Below are positions 1 through 8,217 of a stretch of DNA of 31,351 nucleotides, piece by piece. Origin of the DNA: Actinobacteria bacterium UBA959 (GTDB lineage Bacteria; Actinomycetota; Actinomycetes; S36-B12; UBA5976); NCBI GenBank assembly GCA_002293025.1, contig DBCL01000002.1:26180-57530 (forward strand), given 5' to 3'. The position numbers and the translations under genes were made by a program. How positions within the stretch are numbered: the stretch's first letter is position 1; every line of letters begins with the position of its first letter. Below the pieces are notes generated by a model that saw only the letters and a program-made list of their open reading frames with translations, searched no databases and was not told the DNA's origin.

Positions 1-221
1 TCTGAAAGTCCGCCCCAGATGCCAAATCTTTCATCATTTTCTAGCGCAAATTCCAAACACTCAACCCGCACTTCACAAGACTGACAAACTCGCTTGGCGT
101 CTCTAGTCGAGCCACCTTTTTCTGGGAAGAATGCCTCAGGGTCGGTCTGGGCACAGAGTGCGCGCTCTTGCCATGAGATCACTTCAAGATCGACATCGAG
201 CATGCGACCAACAGACGCCAT
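1..221 (-). CDS. whiB2: WhiB-family iron-sulfur transcriptional regulator (WhiB/WhiB2/WhmD type), 3' end cut by window edge
   Basis: The visible 73 residues contain the iron-sulfur cluster cysteines in family spacing: one in ALCAQTDPEAFFPEK, then CQSC, then the Cys of VECLEFA. The diagnostic turn GIWGG sits just before the window edge. WhiB proteins are small actinobacterial [4Fe-4S] proteins that bind the primary sigma factor and tune transcription of cell-division and envelope genes. The sequence is closest to the Streptomyces WhiB / mycobacterial WhiB2 (WhmD) subgroup as I remember it. The ATG at 221-219 follows a purine-rich AGAAGGGG ribosome site, and a good sigma-70-like promoter lies upstream. 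The C-terminal basic DNA-binding tail is outside the window. It lies downstream of manB on the same strand, as in mycobacteria, but with its own promoter. Confidence 0.95.
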   Translation of the reverse strand, partial: MASVGRMLDVDLEVISWQERALCAQTDPEAFFPEKGGSTRDAKRVCQSCEVRVECLEFALENDERFGIWGGLS

Positions 222-247
222 CGTCTAGTCCCCTTCTGATTAGGAGA

Positions 248-276
248 ATTACACCCATGTTATTTAGTTACGTCAA
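248..276 (-). promoter_or_regulatory. Sigma-70-like promoter of whiB
   Basis: On the minus strand TTGACG (276-271) is followed, after exactly 17 nt, by TGTAAT (253-248). Both hexamers differ by one base from the TTGACA/TATAAT consensus at the ideal spacing. The predicted start would be near position 240, giving a leader of about 20 nt that carries the AGAAGGGG ribosome site before the whiB ATG. This is the clearest two-box promoter in the window. Confidence 0.7.
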
Positions 277-288
277 GTTCATAGAGGC

Positions 289-315
289 AAAAAACCCAAA
301 ATAATGAGGTTTTTT
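289..315 (-). terminator. Possible weak hairpin terminator after manB
   Basis: An inverted repeat, AAAAAACC (289-296) and GGTTTTTT (308-315), is separated by 11 nt. It lies between the manB stop and the whiB promoter and ends in a T run on either strand. The stem has only two G-C pairs, so it may be a weak or bidirectional terminator or just AT-rich sequence. Confidence 0.3.
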
Positions 316-350
316 CCAAAAAGTTACAGATTTTGATCAAATTGAGACAT

Positions 351-1409
351 TTACCGAATGTTTAAAACAACATCTGGCCAAACTCTTGTGCCAGAACTTA
401 ACTCAATATCTTTGCCAATTTCAGCATGATCGCCAATGACAACTGACCGCAATTTGACCCCAGAATTTATCTTGGCACCCACCCCAACCACGCAATCATA
501 AAGTTCGACACCATCCAATATGGAGGCATCATTCATGACAATAGTGCCACTCACAACTGCATTGTCAGCGACAAGTGCCCCAGTCATAACAGTTGAACCC
601 GAGCAAACCAGCGCTGAAGGCGCAACATCAACATTAGTTTGAATTAGTGAATCAGCCGGGTTGGAAATGAGTGAAGATGGGGCCACACCTCGAACTAAAT
701 CGGCAGACCCTTGAACATAAGCCATTGGATTACCCAAATCTAGGAAGTAACTGTCATCAACAAAGCCAAGGACTCTGGCATTTGACTTTAGCATCTGTGG
801 GAACACCTCGCGCTCGACTGAAACTGGTCGGCCAGTGGCAATTTTATTGATTTGAGAAACCTTTAAAATGTAGCAACCTGCATTAATTTGAGTAGTAACT
901 ATCTCAGAAGGGTCCTTTGGTTTCTCTAAGAATGCAGTTACTAAATTCTGGGAGTTTGTTGGAACCAAACCAAATGCACTTGGGTCTGGCACGTTCACTA
1001 GATGTAAAGAAGCATCAGCTTTGATCTCTAAAAACTGATCAATCTGCGCATTCAAGTCATGCCCTGAGAGCACATCGCCGTTAAGTACCACTACTGCATC
1101 ATCCAAACTTAGATCTAATTTGTTAAGGCCATTTCTAATTGCTCCCCCGGTTCCAAGCGGCGCTTCTTCAAAAGCATGCACGATTTCTAGACAGTCACTG
1201 GAATTTGCATCAATCCAAGTCGAAAATACTTCTGCACGATAAGAAGTGGCGAGCACAATCTTTTTGATGCCCGCATCCTTTAATTTCTGAACCTGGTGGG
1301 CTGTAACTGGAAATCCAGCCACCGGCAACATGGGTTTTGGTGTGTTAATTGTTAGGGGGCGCAGACGCGTTCCTTGGCCACCCACCAGCAATATTGCCGA
1401 TTCGATCAT
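351..1409 (-). CDS. manB: Mannose-1-phosphate guanylyltransferase / NDP-sugar pyrophosphorylase
   Basis: A 352-residue cytosolic nucleotidyltransferase that joins a nucleoside triphosphate to a sugar 1-phosphate, most likely making GDP-mannose for mannosylated glycans. The N-terminal GT-A-like domain starts with the signature VGGQGTRLRPLT and NTPKPMLPVAG (residues about 9-32), with the metal-binding NGDVLSG further on. From about residue 260 to the end there are hexapeptide-like repeats (left-handed beta helix, for example ALVADNAVVSGTIV), as in the bacterial ManB/GMPP family of about 360 residues. The ATG at 1409 is preceded by AAAGGTG. It lies 29 nt downstream of the SpoIID gene, probably co-transcribed. 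The base specificity (GTP or other) cannot be fixed from sequence; the mycobacterial ManB position next to whiB2 favours GDP-mannose. Confidence 0.88.
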   Translation of the reverse strand: MIESAILLVGGQGTRLRPLTINTPKPMLPVAGFPVTAHQVQKLKDAGIKKIVLATSYRAEVFSTWIDANSSDCLEIVHAFEEAPLGTGGAIRNGLNKLDLSLDDAVVVLNGDVLSGHDLNAQIDQFLEIKADASLHLVNVPDPSAFGLVPTNSQNLVTAFLEKPKDPSEIVTTQINAGCYILKVSQINKIATGRPVSVEREVFPQMLKSNARVLGFVDDSYFLDLGNPMAYVQGSADLVRGVAPSSLISNPADSLIQTNVDVAPSALVCSGSTVMTGALVADNAVVSGTIVMNDASILDGVELYDCVVGVGAKINSGVKLRSVVIGDHAEIGKDIELSSGTRVWPDVVLNIR

Positions 1410-1438
1410 GGGTACACCTTTACATATTTAAACCTCAA

Positions 1439-2668
1439 TCAGTTCCCCACAGGCTTAATTGAGGCAATCCATCCAGACTTAAGTGGAATAGCAGCTCGCA
1501 GTGTTCTACCTGAAATACGAGAAACTAGCCCTTGGGTAGACACCGCTCGGTATGTGGCCACTGATCCACCAGCAGTTCGTTTTGGGATAGTGATTCGAGC
1601 GATATCTGGCAACTTAAAAAGTTTGGCTAACACTTCCTGATTAATTCTTTGCTGCCAAATTATCTGAGGACCAGCTAAAAGGTCTAAGGAGTGAGAGTCA
1701 TCCACACTTACCGCCCATGGCCTAGCGGCCCCCCACACGTCAGCACTGTTTTCGGTGCGACCATTTGACCGAGAAAAAAACCAAGCAGTTACGGGCAGTG
1801 AGTTGTATGAAATTACTTGACCTTTGGTTGCAGCCACAGCTGTTCTCCAATTGACATAACCAGGCAAGGTGTATCTCTCCGAGCCGCGCATGTTTTGATC
1901 TCCAGAATTAAAAAGATGGCAGCCACACTTGGTCTTAGATCCTGCAAGCAAGGCAGCCATTGCCACACTACGAGAGGCAATGGCTTGTGCTTGCAGAGCT
2001 GCCGCCGGCCAGGTCGATGCAACTTCGGCAACTGCATTTAGATAGTCATCACTAATTCTGCGCTCTAAGGAAGCATTTAGTTTTGTGTTGCTAACACTTA
2101 ACTTAAGTGGTCCAAATCGATGTTTCGCCACTGACCCTTTACTTGGAGTAATTACAAGGTCAGTAGCCTTCGAGGTTTGTTGGCCATTAAGTTCACTCAT
2201 CCAACTAATGGACAAGTTAGAACCTTGAATTAGAACTTCGTTTGGGGAATCTTTGAAAACCACCTTTACTTCTGACAGATTTGGTAGAACTACTACTGGC
2301 TTACTAATTTTTATGTTCAGTCCCTGATTATTTGTGATCTGCAATAAAGCAAGCTCTGTTGCAGCTGCACTACTACTGACATGTGCACTTGCTAACTCAA
2401 TTGAATCCTGAAGATGAGCAATGTTTACTAAAATTGGCACAGAATCATCAACTGAAATCACGGGTGCGTTTGGGTAATAACTATTGATGATCTCAACTGC
2501 TGTTTTACCTTTAGAGGCTTGGACGAAAGCACCAACTTGCGACATGCCAACTCCATGACCAAACCCAGACCCTGAGATTACAAATTGGGCTGATGTCGCA
2601 CTGTTAGCTTGAGCTGCTGTCATGCTCAAGGTCAACGAGCAGGCAAGAAGCAGACTTATAGTTCGCAC
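1439..2668 (-). CDS. Secreted SpoIID/LytB-domain protein (probable peptidoglycan lytic transglycosylase)
   Basis: A 409-residue protein with a short Sec signal peptide (hydrophobic residues 4-19, AQA-type cleavage near 22). The SpoIID motif GFGHGVGMSQVGA follows directly (residues 35-47), the N-terminal placement I associate with actinobacterial members. The core catalytic segment is around 207-240, with ISDDYLNAVAEVASTWP and AAALQAQAIASRS. Glu215 aligns with the catalytic glutamate of SpoIID lytic transglycosylases. A CGCHLF segment (248-253) resembles the cysteine/histidine site of the family. SpoIID enzymes cleave denuded glycan strands; in a non-sporulating actinobacterium a wall-remodelling role is inferred. 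The start is GTG at 2668, because an in-frame TAA lies two codons upstream; no clear ribosome site is visible. It heads the manB transcript and diverges from the LCP gene. Confidence 0.85.
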   Translation of the reverse strand: MRTISLLLACSLTLSMTAAQANSATSAQFVISGSGFGHGVGMSQVGAFVQASKGKTAVEIINSYYPNAPVISVDDSVPILVNIAHLQDSIELASAHVSSSAAATELALLQITNNQGLNIKISKPVVVLPNLSEVKVVFKDSPNEVLIQGSNLSISWMSELNGQQTSKATDLVITPSKGSVAKHRFGPLKLSVSNTKLNASLERRISDDYLNAVAEVASTWPAAALQAQAIASRSVAMAALLAGSKTKCGCHLFNSGDQNMRGSERYTLPGYVNWRTAVAATKGQVISYNSLPVTAWFFSRSNGRTENSADVWGAARPWAVSVDDSHSLDLLAGPQIIWQQRINQEVLAKLFKLPDIARITIPKRTAGGSVATYRAVSTQGLVSRISGRTLRAAIPLKSGWIASIKPVGN

Positions 2669-2784
2669 AGGTTAACCATGCCATCTAGAGGCTAACTTTT
2701 AAGACCATCCAAGCCATATTGGTCGTAACTCATAGAGAATCCCCAACCTAACGCCTACCATGAGCCCAAATCAAGGAGACAAAG
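2669..2784. other. Divergent intergenic region between spoIID-like and LCP genes
   Basis: This 116-nt gap must hold promoters for both flanking genes. On the plus strand an AAGGAG ribosome site (2773-2778) precedes the LCP GTG by 6 nt. GGTTAACC near 2670-2677 is a short palindrome next to the spoIID start. Several TANNNT hexamers occur but none has a convincing partner, so I do not place the promoters. Confidence 0.4.
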
Positions 2785-4200
2785 GTGCGCGTGCCCAGGT
2801 TGCCAGATCAACGCCGTTCCTTGGCAGTGTTGAGTGCAATATCGGCTCTAACTTTGGTGCTCACCTTGGTTTCTGGATTATTTGCAGTGGTCTTAAGAAG
2901 TGTGGCCAGCGACGTGAACACAGTAGATATAACTGGCCAACTTGGTGACAGGCCCGATATTCCAGCAGCTCCCACTGGTCCAATCGACATATTGTTGATG
3001 GGTTCGGATACTCGAGCTGGCCAAGGCCGTAAGTATGGCCAACAGGGATATTACGTAACCGCACACTCAGACACGACCATGCTGATTCATCTATACGAAG
3101 ATCGCAAACGTGCACTTGTTGTAAGTATCCCAAGAGATACCATCGTGAAAATCCCTGAATGTGTTGATGAGTCTGGAAACATTAAAAAGCCAACTACTAA
3201 TCGGTTCAACTTCGCTTTTAGTCAAGGCGGGGCTGCTTGCACAGTAAAAACTGTTGAGTCGCTTACCGGAATCACTGTTGAGCATTATGTTGTTGTTAAC
3301 TTCAGAGGTTTTAAGTCAGTGGTTGATGCACTGGGTGGAGTGGAGGTTTGTATTCCAGAAGATGTAGATGATCCAAAAAGTAAATTAACTATCTCTGCAG
3401 GTTTACAAAATCTTGATGGCGAGACAGCCTTAGCTTACGTTCGAACACGTTATGGGCTAGGTGATGGAGGTGACATTAGTCGAATTGAGCGTCAACAGGA
3501 TTTCCTTAAATCGATGGTTCGCAAAATTACCAGCTCTCAAGTTTTACTTGATCCAATTAGATTGTTTCGAACATTAAGTGAAATTGCTAAGTCGCTTACA
3601 ACAAACCCAGAACTTGGCTCCCCGGAGAACATGACGTCTCTGGCTAGAAGTATTGCTGGCATGAGTCCGTCAAAGATTAGATTCGTAACTGCCCCAATTG
3701 TTACAAATCCTGCAGACCCAAATACCGTCTTGTTCTCTAAGTTTGAATCGGCCGAACTTTGGAACGCGCTAATTAACGACTTAGGTTACAAAGAGCCTGT
3801 CGAGATAGATCCAAGCTTAAAACCTGAAGTTGCTGTAAAGACTGTGCGGGTATCGGTATTGAATGCCTCTGGAATTAATGGTGCGGCTGCTGCTGCCGGC
3901 AAAGCATTAAGGGCTGAAGGCTTCAATGTGATCAGAGAGCGGACAGCAGAAATTGATATCGCCCAGACAGTGATTGAGGCTCCCGAATTATTAATGGCTG
4001 AAGCGCGAACACTACAAAAAGCCTTAGGTACAAAAGTTGAAATAATTAAAATTGATGCTGATATTGACTTTATTAAGTTGAGAGTAGGACAAAACTCAGT
4101 AGTAGTGAGTGGCTATCCAAAGGAAGTTGTCAAGGACTCAACTTGGAAAGAACCAGAGCCAACTGGAGCCGACCAAAAATCAGAATGTGTGATTAATTAA
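2785..4200 (+). CDS. LytR-CpsA-Psr (LCP) family cell-wall glycopolymer transferase with LytR_C domain
   Basis: LCP enzymes transfer undecaprenyl-linked glycopolymers onto peptidoglycan on the outer face of the membrane. The 471-residue protein has a short cytoplasmic N-terminus, one membrane anchor (about 13-40), then the LCP domain. Visible motifs are DILLMGSDTRAGQG, HSDTTMLIHL, VSIPRDTIVKIP, ALGGVEVCIPEDV and ALAYVRTRYG...DISRIERQQDF, supplying the conserved Asp and Arg residues. A LytR_C domain follows at about 352-435 (TVRVSVLNASGINGAA). The start is GTG with AAGGAG 6 nt upstream. It ends in an 8-nt tail-to-tail overlap with a two-domain glycosyltransferase. Its place beside a polysaccharide cluster suggests it could attach that glycan to the wall, though general wall polymers are equally possible substrates. 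Confidence 0.93.
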   Translation: MRVPRLPDQRRSLAVLSAISALTLVLTLVSGLFAVVLRSVASDVNTVDITGQLGDRPDIPAAPTGPIDILLMGSDTRAGQGRKYGQQGYYVTAHSDTTMLIHLYEDRKRALVVSIPRDTIVKIPECVDESGNIKKPTTNRFNFAFSQGGAACTVKTVESLTGITVEHYVVVNFRGFKSVVDALGGVEVCIPEDVDDPKSKLTISAGLQNLDGETALAYVRTRYGLGDGGDISRIERQQDFLKSMVRKITSSQVLLDPIRLFRTLSEIAKSLTTNPELGSPENMTSLARSIAGMSPSKIRFVTAPIVTNPADPNTVLFSKFESAELWNALINDLGYKEPVEIDPSLKPEVAVKTVRVSVLNASGINGAAAAAGKALRAEGFNVIRERTAEIDIAQTVIEAPELLMAEARTLQKALGTKVEIIKIDADIDFIKLRVGQNSVVVSGYPKEVVKDSTWKEPEPTGADQKSECVIN

Positions 4201-6418
4201 CTGGGGGTAGATCTTCGGTTAACAATTTTGTCCAATCTCGGTTAACTAAATCAAGTCCGTATCTCTGCTCTATTTCAGATTTTGCTATTAATGCAGTTTG
4301 CTTCCAGGTTCCTGTCCTAGTGGTTTCCAAAATGAAATCAGCCATCTCTTGAGGTGTTTGATGTATCCAACGACTGTCATAGATTTGATCTGAGCCTGGC
4401 CAAGGCAATAAGACCGGAACTGCACCACTGGCTGCACCTTCCGCTGGGGCTAAGTGGAACGACTCATCATCTGAGGTAGAAAGCACCCAACCAATTCGAC
4501 GCAACCAGTTTGGAACATCAGACCCATAATCATCAAACACAATCGAGCCACGCAAAAGTGGCGAGCGCTCTATTCTTTCAAACATTTGTCTAAATGCAGT
4601 TCGCTCAGACTCTTCTCGCCAAACCCAAGGCATCTGCCACGGTAATTTAGATTTTATGATTAATTTGAATCTTGGGTCAGATTTACGCAAAATTTCTAAA
4701 GCCTCAATAGCCAGATCTGGCCGCTTGCGCATTGGAGAGGCGCCGATCATTCCTAAAGTAAATTCTGCATCTGCAAACTTAGGTCTATCTAGATTAACTG
4801 TGTCTACCCAGTTAGGTACAACCACTACACGCTTAGCAGGAACTGAGGTTTTGGCCAGTGTCAGATCTGCATATGGCTTGGAAACACAAACTAGCTGATT
4901 TACAGCAGAACCTTTTATTGTTTCTGGCCAAGGCCTGCTTAACTCAAACCGATGCAGTCGCACAATTAATCTCTGCTTAGGTTTTTTGTTTTTTGCATAC
5001 CACAAAGCATTGCCACCACACCATTCACAAACTATGACATCAGCCCATTTGAGTATTGCTTTACTAGATTTAGCATCGTTTCTGTTGACTGCCGGCCAAT
5101 GATCAAATCGGAGCTCTATCCCACTCATTCCTTGCCAATGGGCTGCAATTTTCGTGAAAAACTTCAAATCATGACTCGCCACAGCAACTCTTAATGCTCG
5201 CTTTTGAGTATTGACAAATGCTTGAACGCCACTGCTAGGCGCAGGAAGCAACCTGGTCATGAGTTGTTCCACTCGTTTAGTTGCTGCTGTGATGCTGTAA
5301 TTTTCGGTAGCTGCTGAAACAATTTGACTTGCTTGCTCTAACAAATGTGGATTTGCATTAACTTTTACCAAGACATCTTCGATGGATTCAATTTCATCTA
5401 CAAATAGTGGGTAATCGGCTCCAAATAGTTCCTCATGCATGGTGGTGCGATTCAAAATCACTGGCAATCCCATAGAACCAAATTCCAATACCTTGGTAGA
5501 AAGTTCCAGGCTGGCATCTAGGACTTCATCTCGCCAAGATAATCCAATCTGAGACTGACTAGATAACTCCATGGCCTCTTGTCTTGACATCCCACCATGC
5601 CAGATAACTCCTTCGCTATTTTGCAAAGCAGACTTCATATCTGAATTCCAAGTTGGCAAATCTTTAGACACATGGACTTTGTCGCCGATCATCGCCAAAT
5701 TAATGTGAACCCCTCGTGTCTTCATTAATCGTGGGAGTTGCGTCATCTCCAAGGTGTTCCACATTGGAGCAAATTTCCCAGTATAAACCAGCGAGATCGG
5801 TTGCTGCATAGTTCCTAAATTATTCGGTAATGGTGAAACAACTACTTCTGGATCAGTAACTATTGGTAGCCATAATTCGCACTTTCCCGCCGACTCTGGG
5901 ATCGCAGTTTCCAGTAAAGCTCTTAAATAACCTGTTTGGCAGAGCATCACATGGCTCGCAGCAGCAACTTTGCCTAACCACAACTTATCCCGATCTGACA
6001 TCGCAGCTGCAGATTGTGGGAAATCAGTTAGATATGTCCAAAGTTTTCCAAAAACAACCTCAGATTCAGCTAATACTGGCGCAAGTTTTCCGCCCCGAAT
6101 TAGTATCGCGTCAAAGTTCTCTTGAGTATGCAATCTCTCGATTATTTCAACAGCATTGTCTACCGACAGCACTTCTCCTTTTCGAAATATCGACTTAAAT
6201 CTGGAAAGGCGATCACTAAATGGATCGATTAACGAAATATTCTGATAAGCAGCCAGCGGAGCCAGCAGGCGATCAGTGGTGGGCTTCGCCTTTAATAGGA
6301 AAGTAACTTCACAGCCAGCACGAGCCAATACTTCTGCTGCAGATGCAGCCCAAACTGCCGACCCATCAAGAATGTTCATATTCACATCGCCATAGATCAA
6401 AACTTTATGGGCAATCAT
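4193..6418 (-). CDS. Large tandem (two-module) GT-B glycosyltransferase
   Basis: A 741-residue protein built from two consecutive GT-B/GT4-like modules. Module 1 (about 1-395) has a Rossmann start KVLIYGDVNMNILDGSAVW and a C-terminal half with SLVYTGKFAPMW, a VIWHGG stretch and KVLEFGSMGLPVILNR. Module 2 (about 405-741) starts LRVAVASHDLKFF and includes VVVVPNWVD, LGMIGASPMRKRPDLAIEAL and an acidic/Ala-Gly segment ESFHLAPAEGAASGAVPVLL, the usual donor-phosphate region. It is cytosolic with no membrane segments. The gene is last in the wecB-208aa-GT operon, overlapping the upstream gene by 4 nt (ATGA) and the convergent LCP gene by 8 nt. The two modules probably add two sugars, or one is regulatory. 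The donor cannot be read from sequence. Confidence 0.85.
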   Translation of the reverse strand: MIAHKVLIYGDVNMNILDGSAVWAASAAEVLARAGCEVTFLLKAKPTTDRLLAPLAAYQNISLIDPFSDRLSRFKSIFRKGEVLSVDNAVEIIERLHTQENFDAILIRGGKLAPVLAESEVVFGKLWTYLTDFPQSAAAMSDRDKLWLGKVAAASHVMLCQTGYLRALLETAIPESAGKCELWLPIVTDPEVVVSPLPNNLGTMQQPISLVYTGKFAPMWNTLEMTQLPRLMKTRGVHINLAMIGDKVHVSKDLPTWNSDMKSALQNSEGVIWHGGMSRQEAMELSSQSQIGLSWRDEVLDASLELSTKVLEFGSMGLPVILNRTTMHEELFGADYPLFVDEIESIEDVLVKVNANPHLLEQASQIVSAATENYSITAATKRVEQLMTRLLPAPSSGVQAFVNTQKRALRVAVASHDLKFFTKIAAHWQGMSGIELRFDHWPAVNRNDAKSSKAILKWADVIVCEWCGGNALWYAKNKKPKQRLIVRLHRFELSRPWPETIKGSAVNQLVCVSKPYADLTLAKTSVPAKRVVVVPNWVDTVNLDRPKFADAEFTLGMIGASPMRKRPDLAIEALEILRKSDPRFKLIIKSKLPWQMPWVWREESERTAFRQMFERIERSPLLRGSIVFDDYGSDVPNWLRRIGWVLSTSDDESFHLAPAEGAASGAVPVLLPWPGSDQIYDSRWIHQTPQEMADFILETTRTGTWKQTALIAKSEIEQRYGLDLVNRDWTKLLTEDLPPVN

Positions 6419-7041
6419 TTCTGCACCAATTCAAGAAGTTGTTCACTTGTGATCTCATCTGAATATAGGTAGCGCGACACTTCTAGATCAGATAAGGCAT
6501 GCAGATACTTTTCCTTGGTTATGTCTGCCCAAATCACTACTGGAATATTCGCCAAATTTGCAGACTTTACTAATCGGGCAAGTTGGGTTGATCGATCGGC
6601 CGCTAGCGGATTACCTAAATGCTGCCAAGGTGTTCGAGATTGCCCAACACTCGCCTGAACTAGAAAAATGTCAGGTTTAAATGGAAGTAAGACATCATTT
6701 ATGTTTGAATCATGTGGCATAATCTGAATTACATAACAACTATCTGCTAATTGATTAGCAAGTTGTTCAGTCCCAATTAGTGCTATCCGAATTCCCCATG
6801 AAAATTCAGCCGGCGGCCTGACTCGTTCCAACAATGGCTCGCCTAACTCTGTTGAAAATTCCTTGTCAGAACTTGTGCCCCGCATTCGCCACAAACGTAC
6901 AAGGTTTCTAACCGCTACTAACGATCGTCTTGGATCCTTCAAAATGGCTAACATCGCTGTCCCAACCAGGAATGCAGCCGAATTTCTAGTGCTCGCTAAA
7001 TCGGACTCAAGTTTCTTAATTCGGTCTGCTATTTCACTCAT
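6415..7041 (-). CDS. Uncharacterised 208-aa protein, possible orphan GT-B N-terminal-like domain
   Basis: I do not recognise a named family with certainty. Residues 1-20 are a charged, possibly coiled-coil helix. Residues 21-35 are hydrophobic and followed by KDPRRSLVAVRNLVRLWRMR, which could be a membrane-apposed amphipathic helix. From about 82 on there is an alpha/beta fold with strands IRIALIG, FKPDIFLVQAS and NIPVVIWAD. The PDIFLVQAS...PWQ...IPVVIW pattern recalls the N-terminal half of CgeB-like (spore-maturation type) glycosyltransferases. No catalytic half follows. ATGA overlaps of 4 nt join it to wecB upstream and to the tandem GT downstream, so translation is coupled and it probably works with that GT. 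Role: inferred accessory or scaffold subunit. Confidence 0.7.
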   Translation of the reverse strand: MSEIADRIKKLESDLASTRNSAAFLVGTAMLAILKDPRRSLVAVRNLVRLWRMRGTSSDKEFSTELGEPLLERVRPPAEFSWGIRIALIGTEQLANQLADSCYVIQIMPHDSNINDVLLPFKPDIFLVQASVGQSRTPWQHLGNPLAADRSTQLARLVKSANLANIPVVIWADITKEKYLHALSDLEVSRYLYSDEITSEQLLELVQK

Positions 7042-8138
7042 TTACTTAACTCCAGAAACTGAGCTATCACATCAGCAATCCGCGGCCCTGCTAAACCGTC
7101 CCAAAGGGGTGGCACTAGTCCTGATTTAACTTTGCTGATGTGCTTAACCTTTTCCTCAAGTTGCTCAGTAGTAACTAGTGAGTTAGTACCGTGTGTAATT
7201 GTAATTGGACGTTCTGTATTTGGTCGCAAGGTTAGGCATGGAATTCCAAGAATTGTGGTTTCCTCTTGGACTCCACCCGAATCTGTAATGACAACATCAG
7301 AGCCTCGAACTAAAGAGATGAATTCTATGTAACCAAGTGGGTCAATCACTCTAATTTTTGGAAAGTTGCCAATGCCCGCTTTTGCTAAAGACTCTTTGCT
7401 GCGTGGATGAACTGGGAAAATAACCTGGATGAACTCTGAAACCTTTCCTAGAGCTGTGACTAATTCTTTTGCTTTAACAACTTCATCTACATTTGCTGGT
7501 CGGTGCAAAGTTGCTACGGCATACTTATCTGAAATTTGTAGTTGATTCTGAATTTTTTCTGAATCAAACTGATCCAAATGTGCTAACAACGTGTCAATCA
7601 TTGGATTACCAACAAAGTGAATGCTCTCTTTAGCAACTCCCTCTCGAATCAAGTTGAGTTCTGCTTCTGGGCTTGTGATAAAGAGCAATTGAGACAGTTG
7701 GTCAGTCATCTTTCTATTAATCTCTTCTGGCATAGTTAGATCAAAACTACGCAAGCCTGCTTCCACGTGTGCAACTGGAATTCCTAGCTTTGCAGCCACC
7801 AGGGCTGCCGCTACTGTTGAATTCACATCACCATAAACCACTACTAATGAAGGTTGTGCAGTACCAAGAGTTGTTTCAAATCCAGCCATGATTGCAGCAG
7901 TTTGCGCAGCATGAGTCCCAGAACCAACTCCTAAATTAATGTCTGGCTTTGGTAAATCCAACTGCCGAAAAAACGAATCGCTCAGAGCATCGTCATAATG
8001 CTGGCCTGTGTGAACCAGTCGTTGGTTAACTCTCAACTTGGCTAAGGCTGCGATAACTGGGGCAGCCTTAGGGAAATTTGGGCGCGCACCGGTGACATGA
8101 ACGATGTCTCCATCCTTGATAACACCTTGACCCGCCAC
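7038..8138 (-). CDS. wecB: UDP-N-acetylglucosamine 2-epimerase (non-hydrolysing)
   Basis: Interconverts UDP-GlcNAc and UDP-ManNAc in the cytosol. Family motifs are GARPNFPKAAPV, HTGQHYD, VVYGDVNST, the catalytic acids in HVEAGLRSFD and MPEEINR, the LHRPANVD histidine, and TDSGGVQEE near the C-terminus for UDP binding. The frame stays open to a GTG at 8192, but conserved sequence starts only with DIVHVTGARPNF. I therefore prefer the GTG at 8138 (AGGGG 6 nt upstream), giving 366 residues, close to family length, and leaving room for divergent promoters. It heads the minus-strand operon wecB-208aa-GT. The neighbouring divergent operon carries a WecC-like dehydrogenase, so the likely shared product is UDP-N-acetylmannosaminuronate. 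Confidence 0.92.
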   Translation of the reverse strand: MAGQGVIKDGDIVHVTGARPNFPKAAPVIAALAKLRVNQRLVHTGQHYDDALSDSFFRQLDLPKPDINLGVGSGTHAAQTAAIMAGFETTLGTAQPSLVVVYGDVNSTVAAALVAAKLGIPVAHVEAGLRSFDLTMPEEINRKMTDQLSQLLFITSPEAELNLIREGVAKESIHFVGNPMIDTLLAHLDQFDSEKIQNQLQISDKYAVATLHRPANVDEVVKAKELVTALGKVSEFIQVIFPVHPRSKESLAKAGIGNFPKIRVIDPLGYIEFISLVRGSDVVITDSGGVQEETTILGIPCLTLRPNTERPITITHGTNSLVTTEQLEEKVKHISKVKSGLVPPLWDGLAGPRIADVIAQFLELSK

Positions 8139-8217
8139 GCCCAGCCCCTGACTTTGACCAGATAAAACTACGATCAGCCGTGAGTATTCCACCCCAGATG
8201 CTGGAAGCGAGACAGCG

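Noticed and set aside
289..315. A T-rich inverted repeat as a strong terminator or regulatory RNA
   Set aside because: Only two G-C pairs and a long loop; kept as a low-confidence terminator only.
1374..2041. Plus-strand open frames of 74-88 codons inside manB and the SpoIID gene
   Set aside because: They lie antisense to clear conserved genes, have no recognisable family and no ribosome site worth noting.
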